From: Nymphaea colorata
Taxonomy: Eukaryota > Streptophyta > Magnoliopsida > Nymphaeales > Nymphaeaceae
Direction of reading: 5' to 3'
Length of the DNA: 64,000 nt
NCBI RefSeq assembly: GCF_008831285.2
Contig: NC_045147.1
Location: 19,286,581 to 19,350,580, forward strand
Shown: in pieces, positions 44,390 to 56,400 of the stretch
Position numbering within the stretch: position 1 is the first letter of the stretch
Layout: each line of letters opens with the position of its first letter
Position numbers and translations under genes: made by a program
Notes under the pieces: model-generated
Seen by the model: the letters and a program-made list of their open reading frames with translations, nothing else
The model's database searches: none
Told to the model about the DNA's origin: nothing

Positions 44390-45890
44390 AAGCCCTCGGG
44401 TTCGAGGATTGAAGGTTTATGCTTATTTCCTTGTCTCACTACTTTGAGACTGAGTAACAGCTCTATAAATGGGACAGTTCCAACGTGTCTCTCTAGTCAT
44501 TCCTTCCTCGATGAGCTAGATCTCCATGGCAACTACTTAACTTGTAGCATCCCACCATCACTTTTCACACTCCCTTCCCTTCTTTGAGTTTACTAGATCT
44601 TGGGGTACAATAGGATCAGTGGTTCACTCCCTGAATTCTACAACCCAAGTTCAACTTTGGAACAACTTTCCCTCGGTAACAATTTACTTAGTGGAGATAT
44701 CTTTTATTTCATGGGTAGCCTGCCTTTTTTTAGAAGAAGCTAGCCTTTCCTGCAATGATTTTACTGGTTTCATCAGTCCGCATTTTTCGAGCCCTCACCT
44801 TACCGGACCTCTCCAATAACATAAGGTTGACTGTGGAGCTAACCCATTTTAACGATGATCCATCCACATGACATTTCAATGAATGACTGGCAATTGAAAC
44901 AGCTAAACTTAAGCTTTTGTGACATCCAAACTTTTCCCAAATTCATTTGCAAACTACAGGGACTTCAGGATCTCGACCTTTCCAATAACAACAAGGGAAA
45001 ATACCGTCTTGTCTATGGTGGATTACTGGTTTATGATCTCTGATTCTTTTTATCATAACAAGGTAAGTGGGTTTCAACAGCCGGCCAATGTCATTAGGGA
45101 AATTGGTACTCATGAGTTGTCTTTTCTGGCAGCCTCAAGCAATCTAATCAATGGACCAATCCCAGCTTTCTTTTGCAACTATAATACGGCCGTTTGGGCT
45201 TGTCAAACAATGCTCTCACCAGGTGCTATACCTCATTGTTTTTACAACATGATCAGACTGAAGCTGAGAAAGAACCAATTACAGGGACAAATTCCAAGTG
45301 GATTCATGCATATAGAACTCTCAACTTGAACGGCAACTTTCTTACTGGTAAAATTCCAAAGTCCCTCTCCAATTGCACAACTTTGATTGCTCTGGATCTA
45401 GGTAACAATGAGCTAAGTGATACATTTCTCGCTTGGTTGGGTCAACTGAACAGTTTAATAAGTGCTGTTTTAAGCTCCAACTATCTCTATGGACCCATTT
45501 CTTGTCTGCAAGCCTTTCCTGCATTGAAGGTCTTGGACGTATCTAGCAATCATTTTGAGGGGTCTCTCCCACATAAATTGTTTGAAGGAGTGGAGGCTAT
45601 GATGTATAAAGACTCAGAGGATGATGATGATGAGTATGTACTGGAAGATCTTGCTTTTGGTCTCGTGACTAGGTTTTCACTTGTTATTCCTATGGACATG
45701 GTGAATTGGAGGACACAATTAAAGGGGAAGTGCGTTCAGTCAAAAGCATCAAATGGGGCTTGAATATCATTGACTTGTCCAACAATAAATTCACCGGCAA
45801 AATTCTCGAAAGAGATTGGGACATTGAAGTTTTTACATGGACTGAATGTTTCTCACAACCAACCATGCCGGGTCATTCGGCGATTTGCTT
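44390..45890 (+). pseudogene. Clade B RLP relic, unit 3, 3' part (best preserved clade B copy)
   Basis: In order, across frames: LFPCLTTLRLSNSSINGTVP (44425-44490), LDLHGNYLTCSIPPSLFTLP (about 44515-44575), FYNPSSTLEQLSLGNNLLSG (44633-44695), LNLSFCDIQTFPKFICKL (44905-44957), the VSGFQQPANV region (45064-45095), LRKNQLQGQIPSGF (45262-45304), LNLNGNFLTGKIPKSLSNCT (45323-45382), LDVSSNHFEGSLPHKLFEG (45530-45590), an acidic island segment with DSEDDDDEYV (about 45615-45645), and IIDLSNNKFTGKI near 45765-45805. The TM and tail are missing. The homology of each block to the clade A RLP order shows a former receptor. At least six frame changes or stops are present. Confidence 0.85.
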
Positions 45891-46055
45891 GAAACTTAAA
45901 AATAATAATAACTTAGAAAAATGCTTACATTTGCGGATAATTGAATTGTTCCTTATAAATGCTATTTTCCTTATCAGAATGAACGAGCTTGCAAATCGGT
46001 TTTTGTGTTTTGGATTTAGTCCCAGAAAGATCATTTTGAAAGAAAAAATAATGAT

Positions 46056-47400
46056 TGACGACTCATCGACATTCCGATAGACGAGCGAGCACAGTCCGGG
46101 TTAAGCGCTGTGGTTCCTTCATCTCCATTCGAGATAGAGCCCCTGTCCCCATTGCTGTCGCTGGACAACTTTCCCCAATTCTCTTCGGACCTTTCAGCAA
46201 GTAAGCTCTAGGGCCCTATTTTTGTGCTCCAAATGGCTCCCATCTCTTAGCCCAATTCCTCTAGCTCCATCACTGTTTCTTTTTCGAGAATCATGGCCAG
46301 AACTTGGATGATCTGCCAGCCATTGACGTTTATGCTTTTTTTCGATTCCATAAGACACAAGAATCGGAATCGAGAGTAACGCGTCATTGCCATTTTCCTT
46401 TTTGTTTTTCTTTAGTTTATAGATATGATGAATCCGATTCCAGATCAGTTCCTAGCTGCCGTGCATCTGATCCGATTCCGGTGCGGTCAAACTTGGTGCA
46501 TATCGATCGACCACCAAGTATTTGTGCGTATACGGCTGCATATCATGCCAAACCCCAAAATGCAGAGGTACCAGTTCTTCTTTTCCGTTTCTTTTCCCTG
46601 TTTAGGTTTTAGAAATATGCATATCTTCATTTTCTTGAACAGAGAAATTTAACTTAGAACAAAGCCTTTTCAGGACGATTCGGAACTATTATCGACCTTT
46701 CTCTCTCCTATTCATGGAACTATTATCGACCTTTCTCTCTCGCATTAATAGTAATGAAAAGGCGCCATAATCGTCTGGCTTAAGAATTTTGTTAAACATG
46801 AGCTTTAATGGGTTTTACTGGCTCATCGATCGGTTTGCAGCCCTGCTGTAATGTGGTAAATCTTAGGCTTGATTCACCCCCTTTGAACAGCCTTTGCTAA
46901 CCTCATTTACCACCTCATGTGGACCTTATTCCCATGGCTATTGTTAGTGGAAGCAATGAATATTGTCAAGTAAGCCATAATAAATGTGTTTGGAGAAGTA
47001 CATGAAAGACTTTCTGTGTAGAGTTTGCAGGAGTAATTTAATGGTTTTCATGAAAAAGGAACCACCCAATTGATCAGCTTTGATTTGAGAGGCGGTGCGT
47101 CCGCTGCAGCAGAATTAATGGCAGTTGCTTCACAGCAGGAAATTCCACAAAAGCGTGGAAGCTGGACCCTCCGGATGGTCCATCTTGATCCAACCGTTCT
47201 GGAAGAAACGTTTCCATCGCACCTACTGAAGAACATTTAACGCTTTGGGAGTAGAAAGGAGATGCCGGACGACTTTGAAGGAGAGCCAGGAAGTGGAGGC
47301 CTAGGTTTTCTTTCCAGAATAGCTTCAGCTGAGAAGAAGGCAGGCTCCTAAAAATGGTTGGACCGTCTCCATCATCTTTTCAATCCTAGGCTCCTATGCT
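46056..47400 (+). repeat. Unit tail, second copy
   Basis: Copy of 19077-20410, with an added stretch near 47140-47200 ('ggtccatcttgatccaaccg' region). It marks the right-hand end of the RLP array. No coding function is recognised. Confidence 0.75.
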
Positions 47401-47432
47401 TCAATAATTCTACAATGTGTACTGCTCGCCCC

Positions 47433-47471
<39 letters not shown>

Positions 47472-47472
47472 T
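47433..47472. repeat. (TC)n(AC)n compound microsatellite
   Basis: About 22 bp of TC followed by about 18 bp of AC, immediately after the array tail. Confidence 0.9.
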
Positions 47473-49378
47473 CATATTTGCCTGGCAATTTGAATTATTT
47501 CTTGTTTCTGTTTCTGTCCTGCAATACAGGATGAACAATGGCACCAGAGGAAGGGAGCAGTTTTTATTTAATTTGGTGCATAAACAGTACTTTAAGCCAC
47601 TGGTCAGGAAAGTATGAAGAGAAGCAAAAGAAATATAGAATGCTCAAATAATGCAAGAAACTCCATTTTAGGAGTCAAAGATGGAGAAATTGAATGCGGT
47701 TACATCATTGATGGGCTGTTCATATGGAGAATTAAACTGCCCAAAACTTCTGCTCTTCTCATTATATTTGATTAGCTGTTTGATTTTATAGCTCATATGC
47801 CGTTTTGTTTGAACCAGAACAGGTGGTGACCAACCGGTGGTAAGTGGCGGCGTCATGTCAACCAGAATTTTTAAGTCCTTGAAAGGCTTTATTGTAAAGC
47901 TCACTCTGGATTTCCCTCTTGAAGCGTTCGTCGCCATTCAAAAAGGGAGGGGAAAAAAAAATACTCAAATCAAATCAACATTTGGGAACGATCTAATTCA
48001 GATCAGTGACAGGAAAAAACAGCCCGTCAGATTTTATTTATGTATAGAACAGCTCATTATGCTGCCTGTTGTCTAGGAGGTACCTCCATGAACTGAGGTA
48101 GAATTAGAAAAGAGGGCTTCAGCCTTCGGTTATGAGCTTTCCGGCCGATCGAAAAAGAACAAAAATGTGAGTGTTAAAGGGCTCTAGAAGGCCATGTTGA
48201 ACAAAGCAAGGTGGGCTTCGGTAGAATGATAAAGAGTTTGTGGGGATTTTTCGTAAAATACTCCAAAAGATATTCTTTTCTTTAGAAGGCTCCAAACGAA
48301 GGAGCATCAATTTTCTTTGTCAAAACATGCTAGGGTTCGAGGATTCTTTGGTGCAAGAAAAGCCATGAAAATATGACTCATAATTGAAGGAGCAGTTGTC
48401 GTTATGTTGCTGTGAAACTGTCAGGGGACAAAGGAATGCTACCATGCTTTAGGCTGAAAGCCAGAACCTCAGTCTGCGGTCAGGTCTCAGTCGATACCTC
48501 TCCAAGGTAGACTAAAGTAACCATGATCTTTATGAATTTCGTTCTTCCTCCTTTTAAAGCTCAATAAAATTGGAAACCTTTTAATCAACAAAAGAAAAGA
48601 AAAGATTTGCCGGATGATTCACTTGAGAACTTGGACATGTCACAACCAGAAACATAAAAGTGTGGAAATGTTGAAATCCCATATCAAGTTTGTTTCTGTT
48701 GTTATAATAAACATTAGATTCCATGTCGACCATCTGCTGCATCAACAATCGACGACACCAAATTAAGACCCGATCTCCCATACACATCCATAAAAATTGA
48801 TCATCTCCATGTGACCCAGAGAAGTAGTCTGTTTCAAGGACGACTCGGGGGTGTAATTAACACAGCAGTCGCAGTGAAACACTATATACATAATTATATA
48901 TATATATGCATTATTGAGAGAGGGAGTAAGAGAGAGAACCAAGTGATGAAGTACAGTAAAAAAGCTACAGTATCCAAAAAAGCTGCACTCGAGAGGTCCT
49001 CTACTAACCTTAGCATGTACAAAATTCTTTTACCAGGCTTCATAAAAGCCCTCATACACCTGCTCTTTTTTTCATGTGTAAAGAAAACAAAACCAAGAAA
49101 GAATCTGCAGAGGGCTTATTGTACAAGAGCCATGCAAGGTCGCATTCTGAAAAATGACAAACATACTTTTAAATTAGCAACACAAGATGTCATCCATTTC
49201 AAAGAACAAAAGCCGAACAATCTCCACTGTAAACCTAGTGCCTTCAAAACACCGCAGTGAGAAAAGGAAAACTTCAATAATAAAAAGTTTGGTTTGATGA
49301 TATAACACAAAGAAGCTGTTTGGTAGCCCTGATTCGAGTCTTTTTCTTCCATGTGACAATGTACCCAATGAATGGTAG
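47473..49378. other. Intergenic; 3' side of the TAS3 locus
   Basis: No protein gene is supported. A minus-strand open frame at 47668-47937 (MATNASRGKSRVSFTIKPFK..., cut) has near-normal composition but no family I recognise. The TAS3 transcript should end somewhere in the right part of this stretch, but I could not fix a poly(A) signal. Confidence 0.45.
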
Positions 49379-49399
49379 CAGCTCAGGAGGGATAGACTT
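49379..49399 (-). promoter_or_regulatory. 3' miR390 target site (cleavable)
   Basis: The transcript reads ...TCTATCCCTCCTGAGCT..., perfectly complementary to miR390 positions 2-17, including the cleavage positions 10 and 11. Mismatches are confined to position 1 and positions 18-21. This is the usual form of the TAS3 3' site, which sets the siRNA register. Confidence 0.93.
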
Positions 49400-49472
49400 A
49401 GGTTGAGAAGGTGGTTGAGAATTAGATGGTGAGGAACAAGCAAACATGAAAGTGGGGTGGTAATGCTGGCAT

Positions 49473-49493
49473 GGGGTCTTACAAGATCAAGAA
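49473..49493 (-). ncRNA. tasiARF, cycle 5 of the predicted register
   Basis: The transcript reads TTCTTGATCTTGTAAGACCC plus a final C. It differs from the classic tasiARF by one base (GATC for GACC) and targets the paired sites in ARF2/3/4-type mRNAs. It falls exactly in the fifth 21-nt cycle from the predicted 3' cleavage. Confidence 0.92.
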
Positions 49494-49514
49494 AAGGTCT
49501 TACAAGGTCAAGAA
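49494..49514 (-). ncRNA. tasiARF, cycle 6 of the predicted register
   Basis: The transcript reads TTCTTGACCTTGTAAGACCT plus a final T, the core shared by tasiARFs across seed plants. It abuts the other tasiARF with no gap, in the sixth cycle. Confidence 0.93.
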
Positions 49515-49601
49515 AAAGAACACGGGTAAGACAATACCTAATTGAATGGTGGGAGCAACAAGAAACTAAAGAAAGAGATGAAGGTAAAATTACTAAGGGG
49601 A

Positions 49602-49622
49602 AAGCTCAGGTAGGATAGCGCC
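49602..49622 (-). promoter_or_regulatory. 5' miR390 target site (non-cleavable type)
   Basis: The transcript reads GGCGCTATCCTACCTGAGCT plus T. It is complementary to miR390 except at miRNA positions 10 and 11, the bond that AGO7 would cut. Central mismatches here are the known feature of the 5' TAS3 site, which binds AGO7-miR390 without being cut. Confidence 0.92.
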
Positions 49623-49626
49623 ATTC

Positions 49627-49725
49627 TCATGGCTGTAGCATTCTCATCTGGGCATCTGCCGGGATGCTGAAGCGAGTGACTCTCTTCCATCCGATCTTCC
49701 TTTCCATGGAGATGAACGATCCCAT
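49627..49725 (-). CDS. Short ORF (32 aa) ending 4 nt before the 5' miR390 site
   Basis: ATG at 49725-49723, stop TGA at 49629-49627; the peptide begins MGSFISMERKIGWKRVTRFS. The miR390 site starts at 49622, leaving 4 nt between. In known TAS3 RNAs a short ORF ends close to the 5' miR390 site, and ribosomes stall just before the miR390-AGO7-SGS3 complex. The peptide sequence itself has no known function. The ORF lies wholly within the predicted last exon. Confidence 0.6.
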   Translation of the reverse strand: MGSFISMERKIGWKRVTRFSIPADAQMRMLQP

Positions 49726-49846
49726 CTCTTATCACAACTCCCCTTCTGCAACGAACCTACCAAAACACACACCCACACGCGCGCTAGATGTGTGAAGACG
49801 GAAACAATTGATCCGTGACAAGCTGATAAATGATACATATACATAC

Positions 49847-49898
49847 CAATGGAGGACTGGAGACTGTATAAGATGGAGAACTTCCCTTCCATGAAAAC
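49847..49898 (-). ncRNA. Predicted internal exon of the TAS3 primary transcript
   Basis: On the minus strand a 52-nt stretch is bounded by 'gtgtag' before 49898 and 'GTATGT' after 49847, matching plant splice consensus. The next acceptor candidate 'ggtag' precedes 49756. This is inference from splice motifs only. Confidence 0.35.
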
Positions 49899-49981
49899 CT
49901 ACACAGTGATATACATGGAAGCACATAATTGAAGCTTCATGTTGCAGAAGACACGTATGCTCAAAATTTGAGTTCACTTAC

Positions 49982-50450
49982 CGACCAGTGCTTCTCTACG
50001 GTGAGAGATTCGTCGAGGGGAAGAGAGAGAGAGAGAGAGAGAAAAGTGAGTGCAAGAGGTCTCTCGACACTCTTCTCTCTAATAGCATCTGTGTGGGAGA
50101 GAGAGAGAGAGAGAGAGAGGGTTTCTTTGAGGATGATTCGGGCAGCTCGGGAGGGCAAGATGATGCTGCCCGTCGGACGGAGCCAGCGGCCATATGAAGC
50201 GCAGAGGGGATAGATAGCTCCACCTCGCCCGGCACACCACTCGACGCGTTTTACTCGGTCACCCCCGCAACGGCGTCTCACCACCAAGCCGGTGATAACC
50301 CCGTCGCCGCTGGCCACCTCAGCAGTCAGCAGATCTTGATGATGACGTGGCCGCGGTGGATACCGTTCCACTGGACGGCGGTGAATACGGTCACCGTGAT
50401 GGACGGCGGTGAATGCGGTTGTTCCGGCAGACGCACGGTGAAACGGCATA
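49982..50450 (-). ncRNA. Predicted first exon of the TAS3 primary transcript
   Basis: The minus strand has CT-rich tracts (from GA repeats at about 50021-50044 and 50097-50120), typical of plant 5' leaders, and ends with a consensus donor GTAAGT at 49981-49976. The upstream part (50210-50450) is GC-rich and holds a tandem 'ggacggcggtgaat' duplication near 50372-50416. A 160-codon minus-strand open frame covers the region but has Ser-Leu runs from the CT repeats and no family match. Start of transcription unknown. Confidence 0.4.
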
Positions 50451-53400
50451 TCAAATGAAGGCTGGCGCGCCGGCCAGATTAGTTTTAGCCGAAGGTCCGT
50501 CTGCGTGCTGACTGACGGTAATGCCCGTGTCCACAGTGTACTGCAGAATGAGGTTTTTCACTGATTCATGAAAGCCCTTGAAAGTAGCGACATGCGTCAG
50601 CCCAGTTTCTCAGCCTCTCACACACACACACAGCCCCTTCGAAGTTCAAAGATTTCATTTTGTATCTTTTACAAATTCATCTTGTTACTTCTATTGAACT
50701 CGCAAAATAAATATCTTTTGGCGAAAATACATCTGCATGGATCTGCCACTCAATTGTCATATAATTTATTCAAGGCAATTGGTGTTCACCAAGATTTTCA
50801 TTGCTGAAATAAACAGTCATCAACTATTCGCTACAGCCATTGATACTGCCATAATTGCATGCTCTGTTTCTCACTCAAAAGTAGGCTGCTGGTTCAGTAT
50901 TAATTGAAAAACACGCAGGCTCGAATCTATATATAAATATATAAGAAGGCAGGTGGTAGGGCATGGTAACAATTATTTTCGAGCATGATTAAAAGGAAGG
51001 AGCGAGAGGAGTTTTGTGGCACAGATGCAGTCCAACGTCAACTTCTCTTTTTCTTATATCATTTAGGACCCAAGGACGTAGCACCACATGGTAGAGCTCA
51101 TTCCCCCAACAGTAGAAAGCCAAAATCACACAGGGTACGCCTAACTTATGAGATTCCCTAAGGACCCATGGACCTCTTGTCTTCTTCTTCCTAAACTTTG
51201 GCATCTCTAGTCTTTTACTCTACTTCATAACTTTTAGCCCTGCTCCCTTTCGGAATATATTGGGTCCCGCCGCTGCTAAACTGCAAGTGCTTTTAATTGA
51301 TTGGCTGTGTCAAAAGGCCAGACTCGATTCTGATCTGAGCTCAATTTTTCGTTTCCAGGGTCTGAGACAGCCTTGTCTTGGCCGGGTTCGGCAACTGGTG
51401 CCGGGCCTCAGTCACCGGACTCCGCCTGCCCTGGTCTTAAACCCAACAGAAACAAACCAGAGCAGCTGAGATGAGACCCACTTGAGTTGAGTCCTCGGCC
51501 GGCAGCCAACCGAGTTAATGATTGTCGTCACCTTCAATGTCTCCTAGATTGATGTGGGCGACCAACCACGGTCTTAATTTTTTGAACACTCATATCTAAG
51601 CTGGTATTAAGCACTCCATCTAGGGAATGTGAGCGTGTGCCCACGCTGTCAGGCCAAGAGGGATCAGGCCTCACAGTCTTCCACACTTCAGTCAACGATC
51701 CCCCATATATATACATATAAAAGAAGTGGCCCACGGTTAACATTTTTCTGGCCAACAATCGATGAGTGGTAGAAGGGCGTGGCTGGTATCTCTGGCAGAC
51801 ACAGCGGCCAGTTTCGAAATTTCCAAACACTAGAAGATCTTAGACTGGGAAATAAAATCTTTGGAAAAACTTTCGTGGCTCCCCAAGTTCTTCAAAATAT
51901 TAGTGGCTGTTAACTACAGATTTCATTATTTTGAGGGCTGTTAAAGTAAGTCAGGATGCTGGAGTCTATTAGTTAAAGATTAAAGGTGTTGGGAATTACT
52001 CCTGGTAAACTTCGGATGCGTTGCTATTGGTGCCATTTTAGTTGTTTACGATTCTCCAGTTTTTGAATCATGGTGAAGTAGTGAAATAAAATAATGGCAT
52101 ATCAAACACGCCGATCAAGCGCACCGAGTAACTGAGAGGGAAACAACAATCATGAGATTCTTAGACTGGCAAATAATACCACAGAGATTTAAACAAGTTA
52201 CCTTGGCGACACGTTCTCTCTCTCCCTGAATAATTACAGTTTGATTTGTGCTTGAAATTCGGAAGAGAAAACGTTTCACTTGATATTCATAAATTCTAAG
52301 ATGCAAAAAACAATCAGTTGGCCATGCAATTCATGCATTTTTGGAATAAAAGGAGTTCATATTCTTGCTAGAAATCAAGAATTTAAAGTCGTTGAATTGA
52401 AGACTATAGAATCAAAGATCACCTTTGATGATCGAGTGCCCAAAATGATGTTTCTTTTTTATGAAATGATGGAAAGCCAAAGAAGCATGGCTCGAATATC
52501 CGGATCGACCAGTGGCATGAGAATTGCTGGCTTGAAAGCGTACGCAGATGATACAGACTTGCACATACAAACGAACAACCACATACGCTTCTTTTTCTGA
52601 TTCCTTTTCTTCTTCCCATTTTCCAATCACTCCTCGGTGCCGAAGAGTACTCACTGTTACGCTGGTAAGAGTTCTTTCGAGTACTGAGTTGTAAATTTTT
52701 TCTTCAGCAACCATGATGCCTGGATACCAGCAGAGCATTTTCCACCGAATGTGGGACCCCCTTCTTAGAGTGAGGTTTTGTCCCGACACTTGTGTCCATC
52801 TGCTGGTGCTGCCGTCCAGCGCGTCCAGCCAAACAAACAGGTGGAAAGATTCAGGAGGAGAAAGGGAAAGGGTGGGGAAAGAGGAAAAACAGGAGATAAA
52901 AAAGAAAAGAGAGAAAAAAGTACACGTCCATCATGATGAAGGGTGAAAAAAGGTTTGATATGATTGCTTAGGTAAGTGTCTTTTCATGCTCTTGTTTGAG
53001 ACTTTGTGTGGTGGAGGTGATGGCTTCTCTTTTTATGTTTTTGAAAATTGAAATCTGAGCGCTGCTTCTTCCTGAATCTGCCATCATTGCTGCTTTGATT
53101 TTCGGCGCTATTGGTGTTCATGTGAGCTTAGAACGAGCAATAAGAGGGATCGAATCGGAGCTCGATCGCCGGAAGGTTATCTCAGAGTGAGAGTCGGTGA
53201 CTGGGAAACTGTGTCTCCCCAAGAACTTGAACTTTTCTATTTTTCTTGAAAATGGCAGCAGGGATTGTTCTCCCCTTCCCAAAGATTCTTTGGCATTGAG
53301 AGTTGAGAAGATTGGGGTTCAGCTGCGCGTTGGGGATGATCATAATTAATGTCGGCCGTGTTGCATTTGGTCGAGAGACCTTCCACGTGAAAACCACATC

Positions 53401-56400
53401 AGCAGCTTGTTCTTGGGCTTCCTTCATCCCCAGAAAAAGACTCAATCGCTCTCTCCCGTTCATTCAGAGCACACCAATCTAAAACAAATCTAGTTCCCCC
53501 AAAAAATCTCGGTTTGTCGTCCTTTTTATTTCACTTTTTCATTCCCTAGAAAGCATATTTTATATCTGTGCAAACTTGGCGTGGTCATTGACAGCAACAC
53601 CAATTATTGTGTTTTATCTTTTTTTCCTTACTTAAATCACATTTAATGGAAAAACGAAAAAAGAGAAAGAGAAAGTTGGTCGAAAGGCAATACCAATTGA
53701 ATTGTGTCTTCAATTTTGTATCACTAAACCTTTTTTTGAACTTTTCAGGACGCCCATAGCCTTTAATCTCCTTGAGCAAATAGTCTGATAGGCACATATA
53801 TATATATATATATATCGACTTTATGGCATTTACATCGTCCCACACAAGTAATTTTGGAAAAAATAAATATCACATCTTTTTCTTCATTGATGTGTCGGTT
53901 TTTGAACATGCCATTTGATAAAAGCAAGAGAAAAGATTCCAAGGCATGTGACAATGAATTGGGTAGTTCCAGGTTCTAACTCACACACCCAATTGATGAT
54001 TCAGATTTGTGATGGTATCCAATGAATGGAACATCATGCTTGATCCCAACCAGAACCTTGTGAACCAAATCTGAATTTTGTGGTCCGACCCGAAAAAGAT
54101 GTCATGAAGTGGACCAAAATAGCTAAAGCATACACCCTGAGGCCAGTAAACTAAGATCACAGTCGGGAACCTTAAACAGAAAAGGAATGCCCAAAAATGA
54201 CTTCTGCATCAGACTTTGAATACTGATCTGGATCTGTAAACCAAGATTCAAACCCAAATCCAAGAAAAAAAAAAAAGGATGCTTTCCACCTCGACGTGAT
54301 CAACATCGTCACCACCATTACAAACATAGCTCGTGAAGCATTGTTTTCTTCTGATCATCAATTATTATTTATTGCCCCATTTAAAAGCACGCTTCCCTTT
54401 CTCCCTCTGCAGACGAGCATCTTTTTATAAATCCCCATCATCATCAACCTCCTCTCTCATGACGCCATGTTTTTCCCGATCATCAATTGTTGTCCCACTT
54501 AAAAGAACTCCACACTCTGAATCGGAAATTTTCCTTCCGTTTGCAAAAGCCTGTCATCTTCATTACTTGGTAGGATCTGACATGCTTTAAACCCAGCAGC
54601 AGTTCTCTCTCTCTTTCTCCTCACTGTCCATCGACCCAAAACTGTGTAAAAGGTACCAACAGGGTTGCACTGTCTACAGGACGGCTTTGATGAAGAAAGA
54701 TATGAACCGAAAGCTACAAAAGGGATTACGGAGGATTTCGTGAGTTGGAATACAGGAAGCTCTTAACCGGCTCTGATAAATGTCAGGAGTCGGAGATGAT
54801 GGGATTTTTCTCAGCTAAGGAAAACCATGCAATGAATTGCATTTTTAAAAGAAGATCAGTGGAAATTTTCAGATACGATGCATCGGAAAACAAGAAAGTT
54901 ATACTTGCGAACGTACAAATATTTAAAACTGTCCTTGACATCACCGGAGTCGAGATTTTTCGGAGTGCATGACTTTCTGATGCTTTTGGGGAGATTACAT
55001 TAGCCTCTGAAAAGTGTCCTCATCGGATCGATATATTTTCAGAATATGGTTGATATTATTTTGCCTGGATACTAATTAAAGTATGTGATTTGTTTGTGTC
55101 TAGCGCAGAAATTATTTGGTATGTTTTCCAAAAGTTCATTGTTGAATAATTGCTTGCAATTGAAGGCTGAAGCATCCGTCCCTGTGCATTGTGATGGACA
55201 GATCCACCTGACATTTGTTATATTTCAATAGGATTATTTCCTTTGTATTACTTAACCAGGATCAGCAGCCACTTCATTGGCAAAATAATTACACATATAT
55301 ACTTACTAAAACGAGTTTATGTAAGTGTCATTAAAATTATGATAGAACAATTGTCAATCTAGATATTGTGAACAAAAAAAATTGATGTGTAAGTTGAAAC
55401 ATAATAAAGGCAGTACTGCCATGTACGTTGCGGGAAGAAGATGTTGAGTGAGTTCTTTAGCCACTGATTGCCTGATATGATTATGTGACTTGAATGAGTA
55501 TGAAAAAAATATTGTACACATTCTTTTAAATAAACAAAATATCATAAAATAATAAGAAAACCTTCAAGAATTAGCGGACTCGTGAATGGATTTGAATTGC
55601 CCAAATTAGATGTGCACTGGTACATTGAATTGATATTCATTAACCCATTAGGTTTTTCTTTTAAGGTTAATTAAAATCACATCATTGGAATAAAGCAGTT
55701 TAAGTTGACAAATTCAAAATTTCAAAAACTAAGAGTCTAAGACCAACAAATCTTTCTCTCGGGCAGAAAATTTTAATTGACTATAAGCTAGGAAGATTTG
55801 GAGAAAACCCAGAAACTGTTTGCTAAAATTCTTCACAAGGACGAAAATCACGTCATAGAATCAAAAGTTTCCTTCCTAGAAAAATTAGGGCAAACTAGTT
55901 AGATAGACAACGTAAACTGCGCAAAATCTAAATTGTACTGAAACTGTTCAAATTTCTGCTGCCCATCTTTTTGGTATCGCGATAACTTGCTGAGATTGAG
56001 AGTCAGGTTCATGAAGATGTCTTTCATTTTTCTGCTTGCAGCTTCGGATCTTTTCCATTCTGGTCCAACCTTTCATAATGCACTCTCCGAATTATTCATA
56101 TTTGATTCCCACACAAATTCATATGCAGATGCTTTTCGAAATTTTGAGAGAAATAAAAATACAAATGACCAAATTCAAAAACCTAATGACTGAATTTCAT
56201 TTCCCAATTCAAATGCGCAAAAGAAAAACTTTTGAAAGAAGCACATTTCAGAAGCTTCGACAAATGTGGGGCATTTTCGTTTCCAAACTTTTCGAAAATT
56301 TCCATGGATGCATCGTAAATCCGCAATCAACTTTGGTTGAACCGCAGCATATTTCACGAGAGGCTCAAGTTATACTCAACCGATCAGGTCAAAATTCAAT

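Larger units (their letters stand above)
49379..49756 (-). ncRNA. TAS3: TAS3 trans-acting siRNA locus (two tasiARFs, dual miR390 sites)
   Basis: On the minus strand the order is: a 5' miR390 site (49622-49602), two tandem tasiARFs (49514-49494, 49493-49473) and a 3' miR390 site (49399-49379). miR390-AGO7 binds both sites; cleavage at the 3' site lets RDR6 and DCL4 make phased 21-nt siRNAs, and tasiARFs silence ARF2/3/4-type mRNAs. Predicted cleavage between 49389 and 49388 starts a register 49389-49409, 49410-49430, and so on; its fifth and sixth cycles are exactly the two tasiARFs. The 49756 end is a predicted splice acceptor; the transcript must extend beyond the listed 3' end and probably includes 5' exons up to about 50.45 kb. 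This is the long, two-tasiARF TAS3 type. Whether it is expressed is not shown by sequence. Confidence 0.93.

Noticed and set aside
49379..49622. A MIR390 gene
   Set aside because: Both miR390-like sequences have the same orientation and cannot pair with each other, and no complementary arm lies nearby. The tasiARFs between them show they are target sites of a TAS3 transcript.
49961..50449. A 160-codon minus-strand protein gene
   Set aside because: Ser-Leu runs come from CT repeats, no family is recognisable, and the region is better explained as the TAS3 leader. Not fully excluded.
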